A stretch of DNA of 64,000 nucleotides from Bradyrhizobium diazoefficiens (GTDB taxonomy: Bacteria > Pseudomonadota > Alphaproteobacteria > Rhizobiales > Xanthobacteraceae). Location of the stretch: NCBI RefSeq assembly GCF_018131015.1, contig NZ_JAFCJJ010000003.1, positions 186,001 through 250,000 of the forward strand. Direction: 5' to 3'. Numbering within the stretch: position 1 is the stretch's first letter; each line of letters begins with the position of its first letter. Positions 17,054 through 25,342 of the stretch are shown piece by piece. The notes below the pieces were generated by a model, which saw only the letters and a program-made list of their open reading frames with translations, was not told where the DNA came from and made no database searches. The translations under genes were made by a program, and so were the position numbers.

Positions 17054-18136
17054 TCAGGCGAGAGCAGCCTGCCGTTCCCGCACTGTCTCGCGGACCCGTT
17101 CGGGTTTCCCCGGCTCGGCGAGCCGGGTAAAGCTGCGCTTGTCCACCTGCGCGGGCGCCTCGACGATGACGCCTTCGCAGACGATCTGTCCGCCGAGCAT
17201 CCTGAATTCCAGCTTGTCGTAGCGCGGCATCGTCTCGCCCGGCGCGGGCGGCAGCAGCTCGACGCTTCCCTGAATGTTCAGCGTGGCCTCGCCGGTGCCG
17301 TGAAGCCGCGGATTCCACATCCTGATCCCGGTCTCGGCCCAGCGCCGCCGGATCAGCGTGGCGCGGTCGACGGGCTCCGCGGTTTTTTGGCGCGCATTTA
17401 CTGCGTTGCGGATCTCCACAACGGGGGACACGGGTGCCGGCAGCGGCGCGATCTCGCCCGCGACGCTGGGGGCGGGATCGGCATCGACGGCGACCTCGGA
17501 GACCTCAGCCGCCATGACTTCGGCTTCGACCACGGCGGGAGGCGCTTCGTCGACGGCGGCAATCTGTTCGATCTCCGCGGAAACGTCGGCCGAGGAATCG
17601 TTCTCCATAACGAGATCGGAGACCTCAAGCTGAGCCACCTCCACGTCGGCAGGCGACACGAAGACCTGCTCGGCGCCGGCGGGCGCGACCTCTGAGGGAA
17701 CCTCAGCAGACATCGCGTTGCTGACGACGAGATCAGTAGCTTCGACCGGGGCGCTCTCGACATCGACGGAAGCGACCGAAGCCTCCTCGACGGACACGGT
17801 CTGGACCTCGGCAGAGGGCTGTTCTGGCAGATCTGCGCTTGCGTCGATTTCGGACGGCGCCGCCGTCGGGCTCTTTGCGATGACCGAGACAGCGGCGTCG
17901 CGCTCGGCGACCGGCGCAGTGACTGCGACATCAGCGCCTTCGTGCGACGGGCTGATGTTGTGGTCGGGAACAGGCGTGGGTTCCACGGTGGTGGCAGGCG
18001 AATTGTCCGCAGCGATCGCTGTCACGTCACTCGGCGTCACGCTGGTGACGCCGCTCTGCGGCGGAGGCGCAAGCCGCGTGAACGCCCATTTCACCGCGGG
18101 AATGCGGCGCAGCAACGATATCAGTCTGGAAAGCAC
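17054..18136 (-). CDS. Hypothetical protein with long Ala/Val/Glu-rich low-complexity region
   Basis: About 360 residues if translation starts at the GTG at 18134-18136. The start is uncertain: there is no ATG in a plausible position and the ribosome site is weak. The N-terminus is basic and hydrophobic (LSRLISLLRRIPAVKWAF). Residues about 30-260 are repetitive acidic sequence dominated by Ala, Val, Glu, Ser and Asp. The C-terminal ~100 residues look structured: LIRRRWAETGIRMWNPRLHGTGEATLNIQGS, LPPAPGETMPRYDKLEFRMLGGQIVCEGVIVEAP and DKRSFTRLAEPG. I do not recognise a family. The gene is divergent from tupA. Confidence 0.55.
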   Translation of the reverse strand: MLSRLISLLRRIPAVKWAFTRLAPPPQSGVTSVTPSDVTAIAADNSPATTVEPTPVPDHNISPSHEGADVAVTAPVAERDAAVSVIAKSPTAAPSEIDASADLPEQPSAEVQTVSVEEASVASVDVESAPVEATDLVVSNAMSAEVPSEVAPAGAEQVFVSPADVEVAQLEVSDLVMENDSSADVSAEIEQIAAVDEAPPAVVEAEVMAAEVSEVAVDADPAPSVAGEIAPLPAPVSPVVEIRNAVNARQKTAEPVDRATLIRRRWAETGIRMWNPRLHGTGEATLNIQGSVELLPPAPGETMPRYDKLEFRMLGGQIVCEGVIVEAPAQVDKRSFTRLAEPGKPERVRETVRERQAALA

Positions 18137-18364
18137 TGGCAGTTGTCCAAGAGGTACTCGGCAGAAGGCAATCGCTGATTCGCCAGCAATGCAAAAAACT
18201 GCCCCGCCCGTCACATCGGTGTCAATGTAGACAGGACCAATTGCAGAACATCTCCGTATCGACCGCACACCCTTGTTGCGAACTGCCAAAGGTGGGGTTT
18301 GCTGCAGCTTTGTTCCGGCGGTAATAATCTGCATCCACGGATTGCCGGCGCTGGGGGACGACGC

Positions 18365-19174
18365 ATGAGGAAGATCGCAGCCATCGGAGCAGCCCTGCTC
18401 TGGTCGACCATCGCATTCGCCCAGGACCGGGTGATCACCGTGGCTTCGACGACGTCGACCGAGCAGTCGGGCCTGTTCGGCCACCTGCTGCCCCTGTTCA
18501 CGAAGGCAGAGGGCATCAATGTGAAGGTCGTTGCCGTTGGCACCGGACAGGCGCTGGACATCGGGCGCCGGGGCGATGCCGATGTGGTGTTCGTCCACGA
18601 CCGGGCTGCCGAAGACAAGTTCATGTCCGAGGGGCAGGGCGTGAAGCGCTTCGACGTCATGTACAACGATTTCATCATCGTCGGGCCGAAGAGCGATCCC
18701 GCGAAGATCGCCGGCGGCAAGGACGTGGCCGAGGCGCTGCGAAAGATCGCGGCAGCGAAGGCGCCGTTCATCTCGCGCGGCGACAAGTCCGGCACGCACG
18801 CAGCAGAGCTGCGGCTCTGGAAGGAGGCGGGGGTCGATGTCGGCGCCGGCAAGGACGGCTGGTATCGCGAGATCGGCCAGGGCATGGGGCCGGCGCTGAA
18901 CATGGCCTCGACAGCGAATGCCTATCTGCTCTCGGACCGCGGCACCTGGCTGTCGTTCAAGAACCGGGGCGAGCTCGCGATCCTGACCGAGGGCGACAAG
19001 CGGCTGTTCAACCAGTACGGCGTCATGCTGGTCAATCCGGACAAGCATCCGAACGTGAAGGCGAAGGACGGGCAGGCGTTCATCGACTGGCTGGTCTCGC
19101 CGAAGGGGCAGGACGCGATCGCCGGCTACAAGGTCGGCGGCGAACAGCTATTTTTTTCCAACGCGGCCAACTAG
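18365..19174 (+). CDS. tupA: Tungstate ABC transporter substrate-binding protein
   Basis: A 269-residue periplasmic protein from the ATG at 18365 with a signal peptide (RKIAAIGAALLWSTIAFAQ). The N-terminal motif VASTTSTEQSGLFGHLLPLF is the TupA oxyanion-binding signature. It is followed by VVAVGTGQALDIGRRGDADVVFVHD and VMYNDFIIVGPKSDPA, with RGDKSGTHAAELRLW in the second lobe. TupA proteins bind tungstate very tightly; a molybdate role is less likely. Tungstate would supply W-dependent enzymes such as some formate dehydrogenases, none of which is in the window. Its last 27 bases overlap the 3' end of the permease gene on the other strand. Confidence 0.88.
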   Translation: MRKIAAIGAALLWSTIAFAQDRVITVASTTSTEQSGLFGHLLPLFTKAEGINVKVVAVGTGQALDIGRRGDADVVFVHDRAAEDKFMSEGQGVKRFDVMYNDFIIVGPKSDPAKIAGGKDVAEALRKIAAAKAPFISRGDKSGTHAAELRLWKEAGVDVGAGKDGWYREIGQGMGPALNMASTANAYLLSDRGTWLSFKNRGELAILTEGDKRLFNQYGVMLVNPDKHPNVKAKDGQAFIDWLVSPKGQDAIAGYKVGGEQLFFSNAAN

Positions 19175-19846
19175 CAGGAAGGCTACGGTCGACACGGCCA
19201 CGCTGAGCGCGAGCAGGATCAGCCCGAGCCCGAGCGCCAGCGGCAGGTCACCCTTGCTGGTCTCGAGCGCGATGGCAGTCGTCATCGTGCGCGTGAAGTC
19301 GCGAATGTTGCCACCGACGATGATGATGGCGCCGACCTCCGCGATGGCGCGCCCGAAGGCCGCAAGGAACGCCGTGAGCAGCGAGGTCCGGCCGAGCGCG
19401 AACAAGAGCGCGATGCTGCGCATCGTCGACAGCCCGTCGATTCGGGCCAGATCGCCATACTCCGCCCAGAGCAGCGTTGCTGGCCGATGCACCAGCGCAA
19501 CCACGATCGGGGTTGCGAGCAGCGTTTGCGCGATCACCATGGCGGACGGGGTGAACAGCAGCCCCGTGGCTCCGAGCGGTCCCGACCGCGACAGCAGAAG
19601 ATAAAGGGCGAGCCCGACCACGACCGGCGGCAGGCCGAGCAGCGCATTGGTCAGCACGATGATGACCTGCTGCCCGCGAAACCGGGTGATCGCCAGCAAG
19701 GCGCCGATCGGCGCGCCAACCAGCAGCGCGATGATGCTGGCGCTCAGGCTGACGCGGATCGACAGCGCGACGATGCCGAGAAGCTCGGCGTCGGCTGCGC
19801 CGATCAGCGTGACCGCCGCGCCGACGGATCGTGCGAAGTCGTTCAT
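19148..19846 (-). CDS. tupB: Tungstate ABC transporter permease
   Basis: A 232-residue inner-membrane protein with about five or six hydrophobic helices, from the ATG at 19844-19846, which overlaps the arsC stop (ATGA). The binding-protein-dependent transport signature is clear: FGRAIAEVGAIIIVGGNIRDFTRTMTTAIALETSKGD. The text TNALLGLPPVVVGLALYLLLSRSGPLG is also typical of TupB. It is the partner of TupA but is encoded convergently, and the two genes overlap by 27 bases at their 3' ends. No tupC ATPase gene is in the window, so the ATPase must be elsewhere or shared. Confidence 0.88.
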   Translation of the reverse strand: MNDFARSVGAAVTLIGAADAELLGIVALSIRVSLSASIIALLVGAPIGALLAITRFRGQQVIIVLTNALLGLPPVVVGLALYLLLSRSGPLGATGLLFTPSAMVIAQTLLATPIVVALVHRPATLLWAEYGDLARIDGLSTMRSIALLFALGRTSLLTAFLAAFGRAIAEVGAIIIVGGNIRDFTRTMTTAIALETSKGDLPLALGLGLILLALSVAVSTVAFLLVGRVGKK

Positions 19847-20208
19847 CCGGCCGGTGGCGCCGGCAGCAGATCGAGCACCAGCTCGGAGGGGCGGCAGAGC
19901 CTGACGCCCTTCGGCGTCACCACGATCGGCCGGTTGATCAGGATCGGATGCGCCATCATCGCGTCGAGCAGCTCGTCGTCCGTCAGCGCCGAGTTACCAA
20001 GCCCGAGCTCGGCATAGGGCGCGGCCTTGTCGCGAACGGTCTCGCGCACCGAGATTCCCATGCGCCCGATGAGCTGTTGCAGCAGCGCCCGCGAGGGGGG
20101 CGTCTTCAGGTACTCGATCACATGCGGCTCGATGCCGGCGCGCCGGATCGCCTCGAGCGTCTTGCGCGAGGTGCCGCAATCGGGATTGTGGTAGATGATC
20201 GCGTCCAT
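19843..20208 (-). CDS. arsC: Glutaredoxin-dependent arsenate reductase family protein
   Basis: A 121-residue thioredoxin-fold protein from the ATG at 20206-20208. The frame continues upstream, but MDAIIYHNPDCGTSRKTLEAI is the standard ArsC N-terminus with active Cys11. Other marks are the PHVIEYLKTPPSR segment, and DELLDAMMAHPILINRPIVVTPKGVRLCRP with the Arg residues that bind the oxyanion. It would reduce arsenate to arsenite using glutathione and glutaredoxin. There is no arsenite pump or ArsR repressor nearby. It is instead translationally coupled to tupB, which may reflect shared oxyanion context or simply gene packing. Confidence 0.87.
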   Translation of the reverse strand: MDAIIYHNPDCGTSRKTLEAIRRAGIEPHVIEYLKTPPSRALLQQLIGRMGISVRETVRDKAAPYAELGLGNSALTDDELLDAMMAHPILINRPIVVTPKGVRLCRPSELVLDLLPAPPAG

Positions 20209-20466
20209 GCCAAAGCCCCCTCGTTTTGACGATTGTTGAAATGACGGCGGCTTGTCAATCGGGGGCTGACGGGGGGCAGTGGCCGGCCGGCTAAAACGCC
20301 AAATCATCGCCTTTCCCGGCCGAAAGGCGGCTTTATTCCCAGCCCGGATGCTTTAAGGAGGGGGCAGGATCGGGTCGCATGCGCCGGGCGGCGGTGCTAG
20401 ACCCGGATGCAGGAGAGGGGGCTGGCCGGCTGGCCCGGGGCCCCAAGATAAGAAGGATGTGACGCA

Positions 20467-21318
<852 letters not shown>

Positions 21319-21464
21319 TGATGGCGGCCTGCGGCGGAAGCTTTTGGCTTCCGCCGACCGGACCCGGCAATTTGCGCTGCGACAAGGACGCCGCGGGCCA
21401 TTGGCCCGATAATGCGGAACGGGCGGCCTGCGGGAACGGAACAACCGGACGGATATCGAAGGAC

Positions 21465-21929
21465 ATGTCGGATCGACTGAAGGCCGAGCGGGAAGCTGCG
21501 GCGGCGCGGCGGAACCTGCTGGCCCAGGATGCGATCGAGCGCACCGGCATCACCGAAGAGATGATCAGGGAACTCGTCACCCGTTTCTACGGACGGGTGC
21601 GCGAGGATGCGCTGCTGGGGCCGGTCTTCGCCATCGTGCAGAATTGGGATGAGCATCTCGCCAAGCTTGGGGATTTCTGGTCCTCGGTCGTGCTGATGAG
21701 CGGCCGCTACCACGGTTCGCCGATGCGGGCGCATCTGCCGCTGAACCTCGTCGGGGATCATTTCGACCGCTGGCTCGATTTGTTCGAGCAGACCGCGCGC
21801 GAGGTCTGCCCGCCTGCGGCGGCCGCGCTGTTCATCGACAAGGCGCGGCGCATCGCCGACAGTTTTGAGATGGCATCGGCCACGGGGGCCGGCCGCATCG
21901 CCTCGCCGCGGCACGTGCTGAGATCCTGA
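21465..21929 (+). CDS. Group III truncated haemoglobin
   Basis: A 154-residue protein. The ATG at 21465 is preceded by GAAGGA; an open frame runs further upstream but is not coding-like. Family marks are TEEMIRELVTRFYGRVREDALLGPVF, NWDEHLAKLGDFWSSVVLMSGRYHG and the LPLNLVGDHFDRWLDLFEQTA segment whose His (about 99) is the likely proximal haem ligand. Group III globins bind oxygen and nitric oxide; physiological roles vary. It follows hbd by 146 bases on the same strand and may be co-transcribed, without obvious functional link. Confidence 0.9.
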   Translation: MSDRLKAEREAAAARRNLLAQDAIERTGITEEMIRELVTRFYGRVREDALLGPVFAIVQNWDEHLAKLGDFWSSVVLMSGRYHGSPMRAHLPLNLVGDHFDRWLDLFEQTAREVCPPAAAALFIDKARRIADSFEMASATGAGRIASPRHVLRS

Positions 21930-22195
21930 AATACAAAATGCCTGCACGAGAAGCGTGCAGGTGCGCCGATGTCAGTAGACCGCACGGCGGGACACGGCGC
22001 GCTGTACCAATTCCAGCCTCATCGGTCTGATCTGCAAAATCGTCATGCCGATCGCGCGGTGTGACGGAGAATGCGTGAAAACGCCTTTGAACGCGCGCAT
22101 TTGCGTTCAATCAAAGCGAGCAAAGACATATTGATGCACTGCGGCGACAATTCTTCGCCTTCATTTTGGCAGAGTCCAAGTGCCTGCTAGCGGAC

Positions 22196-22849
22196 ATGTC
22201 GAGCACATCGTTCAACACCGCTTCCTCATCTTCCGACCATATTGCGGATTCCCAAGCTGACGGTTGCGCGGAGCAAACGCGGCGAACGCTGCTGCTCGGC
22301 GCGCTCGCCACTACCGCCTGCCTTGGCTGTTCCGTGCCAGCGCGCGCAGGCGAAGATCCACCCGGTTCCGACGAGCGGCCGCAGAAGGGCGATCTGCTCG
22401 TCTTCTCCGAAGGTGACAAGGAAGGAAAACTCGTCACCGCAGCCGACTTGCCGCTTGGCGGTCCGCCGGTGCATGCCTGGCCGCAGGACCCCAAGACATC
22501 GGTCGTGCGCAGCGCTTCGCGGCTCAACGAGCTCCTGGTCATCCGGCTCGACCCCGCCGAGCTCGACGATCAGACGCGAGGGCGCGCCGTCGACGGCATC
22601 ATCGCCTATTCGGCGATCTGCTCCCATGCCGGCTGCCCCGTCACCGCCTGGGTCAAGAGCGATGTCGGCGACAAGGAGGTGTTCAAATGCATGTGCCACA
22701 ACTCCGAATACGATCCCCGCGCAGGCGCGAAGGTCGTGTTCGGACCGGCGCCGCGGCGGCTCGCCGTGCTGCCGCTTGCGTTCGCTGACGGCTCGCTCAG
22801 CGTCGCCGGCAATTTCATCGGAAAGGTAGGAGGCACGCAGCCAGGATGA
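22196..22849 (+). CDS. Tat-exported Rieske [2Fe-2S] protein paired with a quinoprotein dehydrogenase
   Basis: A 217-residue protein from the ATG at 22196; a TTG at 22166 is in frame but less likely. An RR pair at 29-30 followed by TLLLGALATTACLG is a Tat signal, so the cluster is folded before export. The Rieske box is complete: CSHAGC (ligands Cys142 and His144, disulfide Cys147) and CMCHNSEYD (disulfide Cys165, ligands Cys167 and His168, with the Ser and Tyr that raise potential in bc1-type proteins), then VFGPAPRRL. It therefore looks like a high-potential electron carrier. The PQQ dehydrogenase gene begins 114 bases downstream on the same strand, so I infer it accepts electrons from that enzyme. 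Confidence 0.85.
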   Translation: MSSTSFNTASSSSDHIADSQADGCAEQTRRTLLLGALATTACLGCSVPARAGEDPPGSDERPQKGDLLVFSEGDKEGKLVTAADLPLGGPPVHAWPQDPKTSVVRSASRLNELLVIRLDPAELDDQTRGRAVDGIIAYSAICSHAGCPVTAWVKSDVGDKEVFKCMCHNSEYDPRAGAKVVFGPAPRRLAVLPLAFADGSLSVAGNFIGKVGGTQPG

Positions 22850-22963
22850 TGGTGCGGGGTGGCGCCCGCGTCACGAGAGGCCGCGGCCGCCGAAGGGCGG
22901 ACGAGGGGACGAACGACAAGAATTCAAAACAAGAATTCAAACGGATGACAAAGGGGAACGCTC

Positions 22964-24688
22964 ATGACCAGGAAGCAATGGTTACTGTCCGGCTTCGTCG
23001 CCTTCACGTGTGTTGTCTCGACCGCCGCGGGCGCTGGCCCGATCGAGAATTACGCGCCCGTCACCGCGCAGCGGCTGGAAAACCCGGAACCCGGCAACTG
23101 GATGCTTTACCGTCGCACCTATGACGGGCAGGGCTACAGCCCGCTCGACCAGATCAATGTCTCGAACGTGAAGGACCTCACGCCGGTCTGGACTTTCGCG
23201 ACCGGCGTGGTCGAAGGCCACGAGGCGCCGCCGATCGTCAATAATGGCGTGATGTTCGTGGCCACCCCGATGGGACAGGTGATCGCGATCAACGCGAAGA
23301 CCGGCGATGAATACTGGCGCTACAAGCGGCAGCTCCCCGACGACCTGTTCCAGCTGCATCCGACCAGCCGCGGTGTCGGTCTTTGGGAGGACAAGCTCTA
23401 CCTCGCCACCACCGACGATTACGTCGTCGCGCTCGATGCCAAGACCGGCAAGGTGGCTTGGGAAACCAAGGTGCAGGACTACAAGAAGGGCCAGTACATG
23501 ACCCTGATGCCGCTGGTCGTCGACGGCAAGGTCATCGTCGGCGGCTCCGGCGGGGAGCTCGGCGTGCGTGGCTACGTCGCCGCCTTTGACGCCAAGGACG
23601 GCAAGGAATTGTGGCGGACCTACACCATTCCCGGCGAAGGCGAGCCTGGCCACGACACCTGGCAGGGGGACGACTGGAAGAACGGCGGCGGCTCGGCCTG
23701 GATGACCGGCAATTACGACAAGGACACCAAGACCATCTATTGGGGTGTCGGCAACGCCGCGCCATGGCCCGGCGACTCGCACCCTGGCGACAATCTCTAC
23801 ACCTCGTCGGTGCTCGCGCTCGATCCCGGCACCGGCAAGATCAAGACCCACCACCAGTATCACCAGAACGACTCCTGGGACTGGGACGAGGTCGAGGCGC
23901 CGATCCTGGTCGACCTCCAGCGCGACGGCCGCAACATCAAGAGCCTGATCCATCCCGGCCGCGATGCGATCTTCTGGGTGCTCGAGCGCACCCCGACCAA
24001 GATCAACTACGTCGCTGGCTGGCCGTTCGTCTCGACCGATGTCTGGAAGGGCATCGACGAGAACGGCAAGCCGATCGTCGATCCCGCCCACAAGCCGGTG
24101 ATCGGCAAGCGCGTCGAGTTCTGCCCGTCGCTGTGGGGCGGCAAGGACTGGCCGTCGGCCGCCTTCAGCCAGCGGACCGGCCTCGTCTACGTGCCAGCCA
24201 ACGAGAACTTCTGTGGCGGCTTCACCGGCGAGAAGGTCGCGCTCAAGCCCGGCGAGCTCTGGCTCGGCACCAAGCCGGAGGATATCGGCCTGAAGGCGAA
24301 GCCCGGTGCCGATCATTTCGGCGAACTCCAGGCCTGGGATCCCGTGACGGGAAAGAAGGTGTGGCAGCACAATTTCCCGAAGTCGCAGCTGTTCGGTTCG
24401 GTCACCGCAACCGCGGGCGATCTCGTCTTCGCCGGCGGGACCAACGACCGCAACTTCCGCGCCTTCAACGCCAGGACCGGCGATCTGCTGTGGGAGCAGA
24501 AGACGAACTCCGGCATCATGGGCATGCCGGTGTCCTATGAGATCGACGGCACCCAGTACGTCGCGATCCAGTCCGGCTGGGGCGTGGACGCGCAACGCAT
24601 CCAGGATGCGCTCGCGACCAACAATATCGGCATCGAGGCCAACGTGCCGCAGGGCGGCGTGGTCTGGGTATTCGCGCTGAAGAAATAG
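22964..24688 (+). CDS. PQQ-dependent alcohol dehydrogenase, lanthanide-type residues, no vicinal Cys pair
   Basis: A 574-residue periplasmic eight-bladed quinoprotein with signal peptide (cleavage near AAGAGPI). Repeated tryptophan-docking motifs are present (AINAKTGDEYWRYK, ALDAKTGKVAWETK, AFDAKDGKELWRTY, AFNARTGDLLWEQK). SGGELGVRGYVAAFD supplies the metal-binding Glu region, and GDDWKNGGGSAW the PQQ-stacking Trp region. The catalytic Asp lies in NDSWDWDE (about 306), and a second Asp two residues on is the lanthanide mark. The adjacent cysteine pair of XoxF/MxaF is absent: the equivalent place reads HPTSRGVGLW. No cytochrome domain is fused. With the upstream Rieske gene it probably forms an alcohol-oxidising pair; the substrate cannot be read from sequence. 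Confidence 0.88.
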   Translation: MTRKQWLLSGFVAFTCVVSTAAGAGPIENYAPVTAQRLENPEPGNWMLYRRTYDGQGYSPLDQINVSNVKDLTPVWTFATGVVEGHEAPPIVNNGVMFVATPMGQVIAINAKTGDEYWRYKRQLPDDLFQLHPTSRGVGLWEDKLYLATTDDYVVALDAKTGKVAWETKVQDYKKGQYMTLMPLVVDGKVIVGGSGGELGVRGYVAAFDAKDGKELWRTYTIPGEGEPGHDTWQGDDWKNGGGSAWMTGNYDKDTKTIYWGVGNAAPWPGDSHPGDNLYTSSVLALDPGTGKIKTHHQYHQNDSWDWDEVEAPILVDLQRDGRNIKSLIHPGRDAIFWVLERTPTKINYVAGWPFVSTDVWKGIDENGKPIVDPAHKPVIGKRVEFCPSLWGGKDWPSAAFSQRTGLVYVPANENFCGGFTGEKVALKPGELWLGTKPEDIGLKAKPGADHFGELQAWDPVTGKKVWQHNFPKSQLFGSVTATAGDLVFAGGTNDRNFRAFNARTGDLLWEQKTNSGIMGMPVSYEIDGTQYVAIQSGWGVDAQRIQDALATNNIGIEANVPQGGVVWVFALKK

Positions 24689-24794
24689 CTCCGCGGGCGG
24701 ATCGACGAAGGCGGAGCAGCCGGGGGGTGGCGAATGCGGCGGACGGCCACGTCCGCCGCATTTTTGCGTGCGTGAATCGCTGTCCGCGCTACGA

Positions 24795-24887
24795 ACTCGT
24801 CATGCCCGGGCTTGTCCCGGGCATCCACGTACTTCGTTCTGCAGCCAAGCTCGTGGATGGCCGGGACAAGCCCGGCCATGACGAGGT
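24795..24887. repeat. Palindromic intergenic repeat, family A, copy 1
   Basis: Two inverted arms of about 30 bases, each itself palindromic around CCCGGGCTTGTCCCGGGCAT-type sequence. They are separated by about 25 bases. It lies between the 3' ends of the convergent PQQ dehydrogenase and small secreted-protein genes. The same unit recurs at 51521 and 57158. Transcribed RNA would form a strong hairpin, so a bidirectional terminator or mRNA-end stabiliser is likely. Confidence 0.85.
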
Positions 24888-24916
24888 GGAAGCGTCAGTG
24901 CGCAAAAGCGCCCGAT

Positions 24917-25177
24917 CTACTTCCCCTGGCGGTCCACCTTGTCCTTCTCCTTCTGGTTCATCTCCTGGACCTTGGGATCGGTGCTGCTCTGCCCGGTGGT
25001 CTGGGTGGTCGAGGCGGGCGGGGCGGTGGCGTTGGAGAGAGAGTTCTGGTCCGGCGCCGTGGGGCGCGTGGCCGTTGTCGGCGGCGTCGAATTGCTCTGG
25101 GCGAACGCGGCCACGGTGGTCAAGCAAAAGGCGCCCGACAGCAACGAGACCGCGAGCGCCTTTGAGATGTTGGTCAT
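24917..25177 (-). CDS. Small secreted Ser/Thr/Pro-rich protein
   Basis: An 86-residue protein from the ATG at 25175-25177. Residues 1-26 are a clear signal peptide (ISKALAVSLLSGAFCLTTVAAFAQ). The mature part is low complexity: Ser, Thr, Pro, Ala and Asn to about residue 65, then a charged Lys/Asp/Glu tail (DPKVQEMNQKEKDKVDRQGK). No cysteine remains after cleavage and no domain is recognisable. It ends near the convergent PQQ dehydrogenase gene with repeat copy 1 between them. Function unknown. Confidence 0.62.
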   Translation of the reverse strand: MTNISKALAVSLLSGAFCLTTVAAFAQSNSTPPTTATRPTAPDQNSLSNATAPPASTTQTTGQSSTDPKVQEMNQKEKDKVDRQGK

Positions 25178-25262
25178 CGATCTGCTCCTTGTCAGATCGA
25201 TGAGAACGGCGCGAGGCCGCCTTGTGTTCCCGAGCGCGAGAGCCTTCTATCGCGCTCCCTCT

Positions 25263-25342
25263 TGTTTGAGCATGATCTCCGCGCAAACGCGTTCCGCGCT
25301 TGTCGCGAGGGAAAACCGGTGCCCACTTTTCCGGATCATGCT
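25263..25342. repeat. Intergenic repeat, family B, copy 1
   Basis: About 80 bases beginning TTGTTTGAGCATGATCTCCG and ending CTTTTCCGGATCATGCTC. Outer ends are inverted (GAGCATGATC / GATCATGCTC). A near-identical copy occurs at 58183-58265. This copy runs up to the TAG stop of the iorB gene (25343-25345), so it forms the 3' end of that transcript. It is a dispersed repeat I recognise from Bradyrhizobium genomes; no coding capacity. Confidence 0.8.

Noticed and set aside
18137..19048. N-terminal extension of the Ala/Val/Glu-rich protein across tupA
   Set aside because: The open frame continues antisense through tupA, but composition changes and tupA is clearly coding on the plus strand.
24795..24887. 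CRISPR repeat or insertion-sequence end
   Set aside because: Only two inverted arms without spaced direct repeats, no transposase nearby, and the same unit recurs singly at other convergent gene ends.
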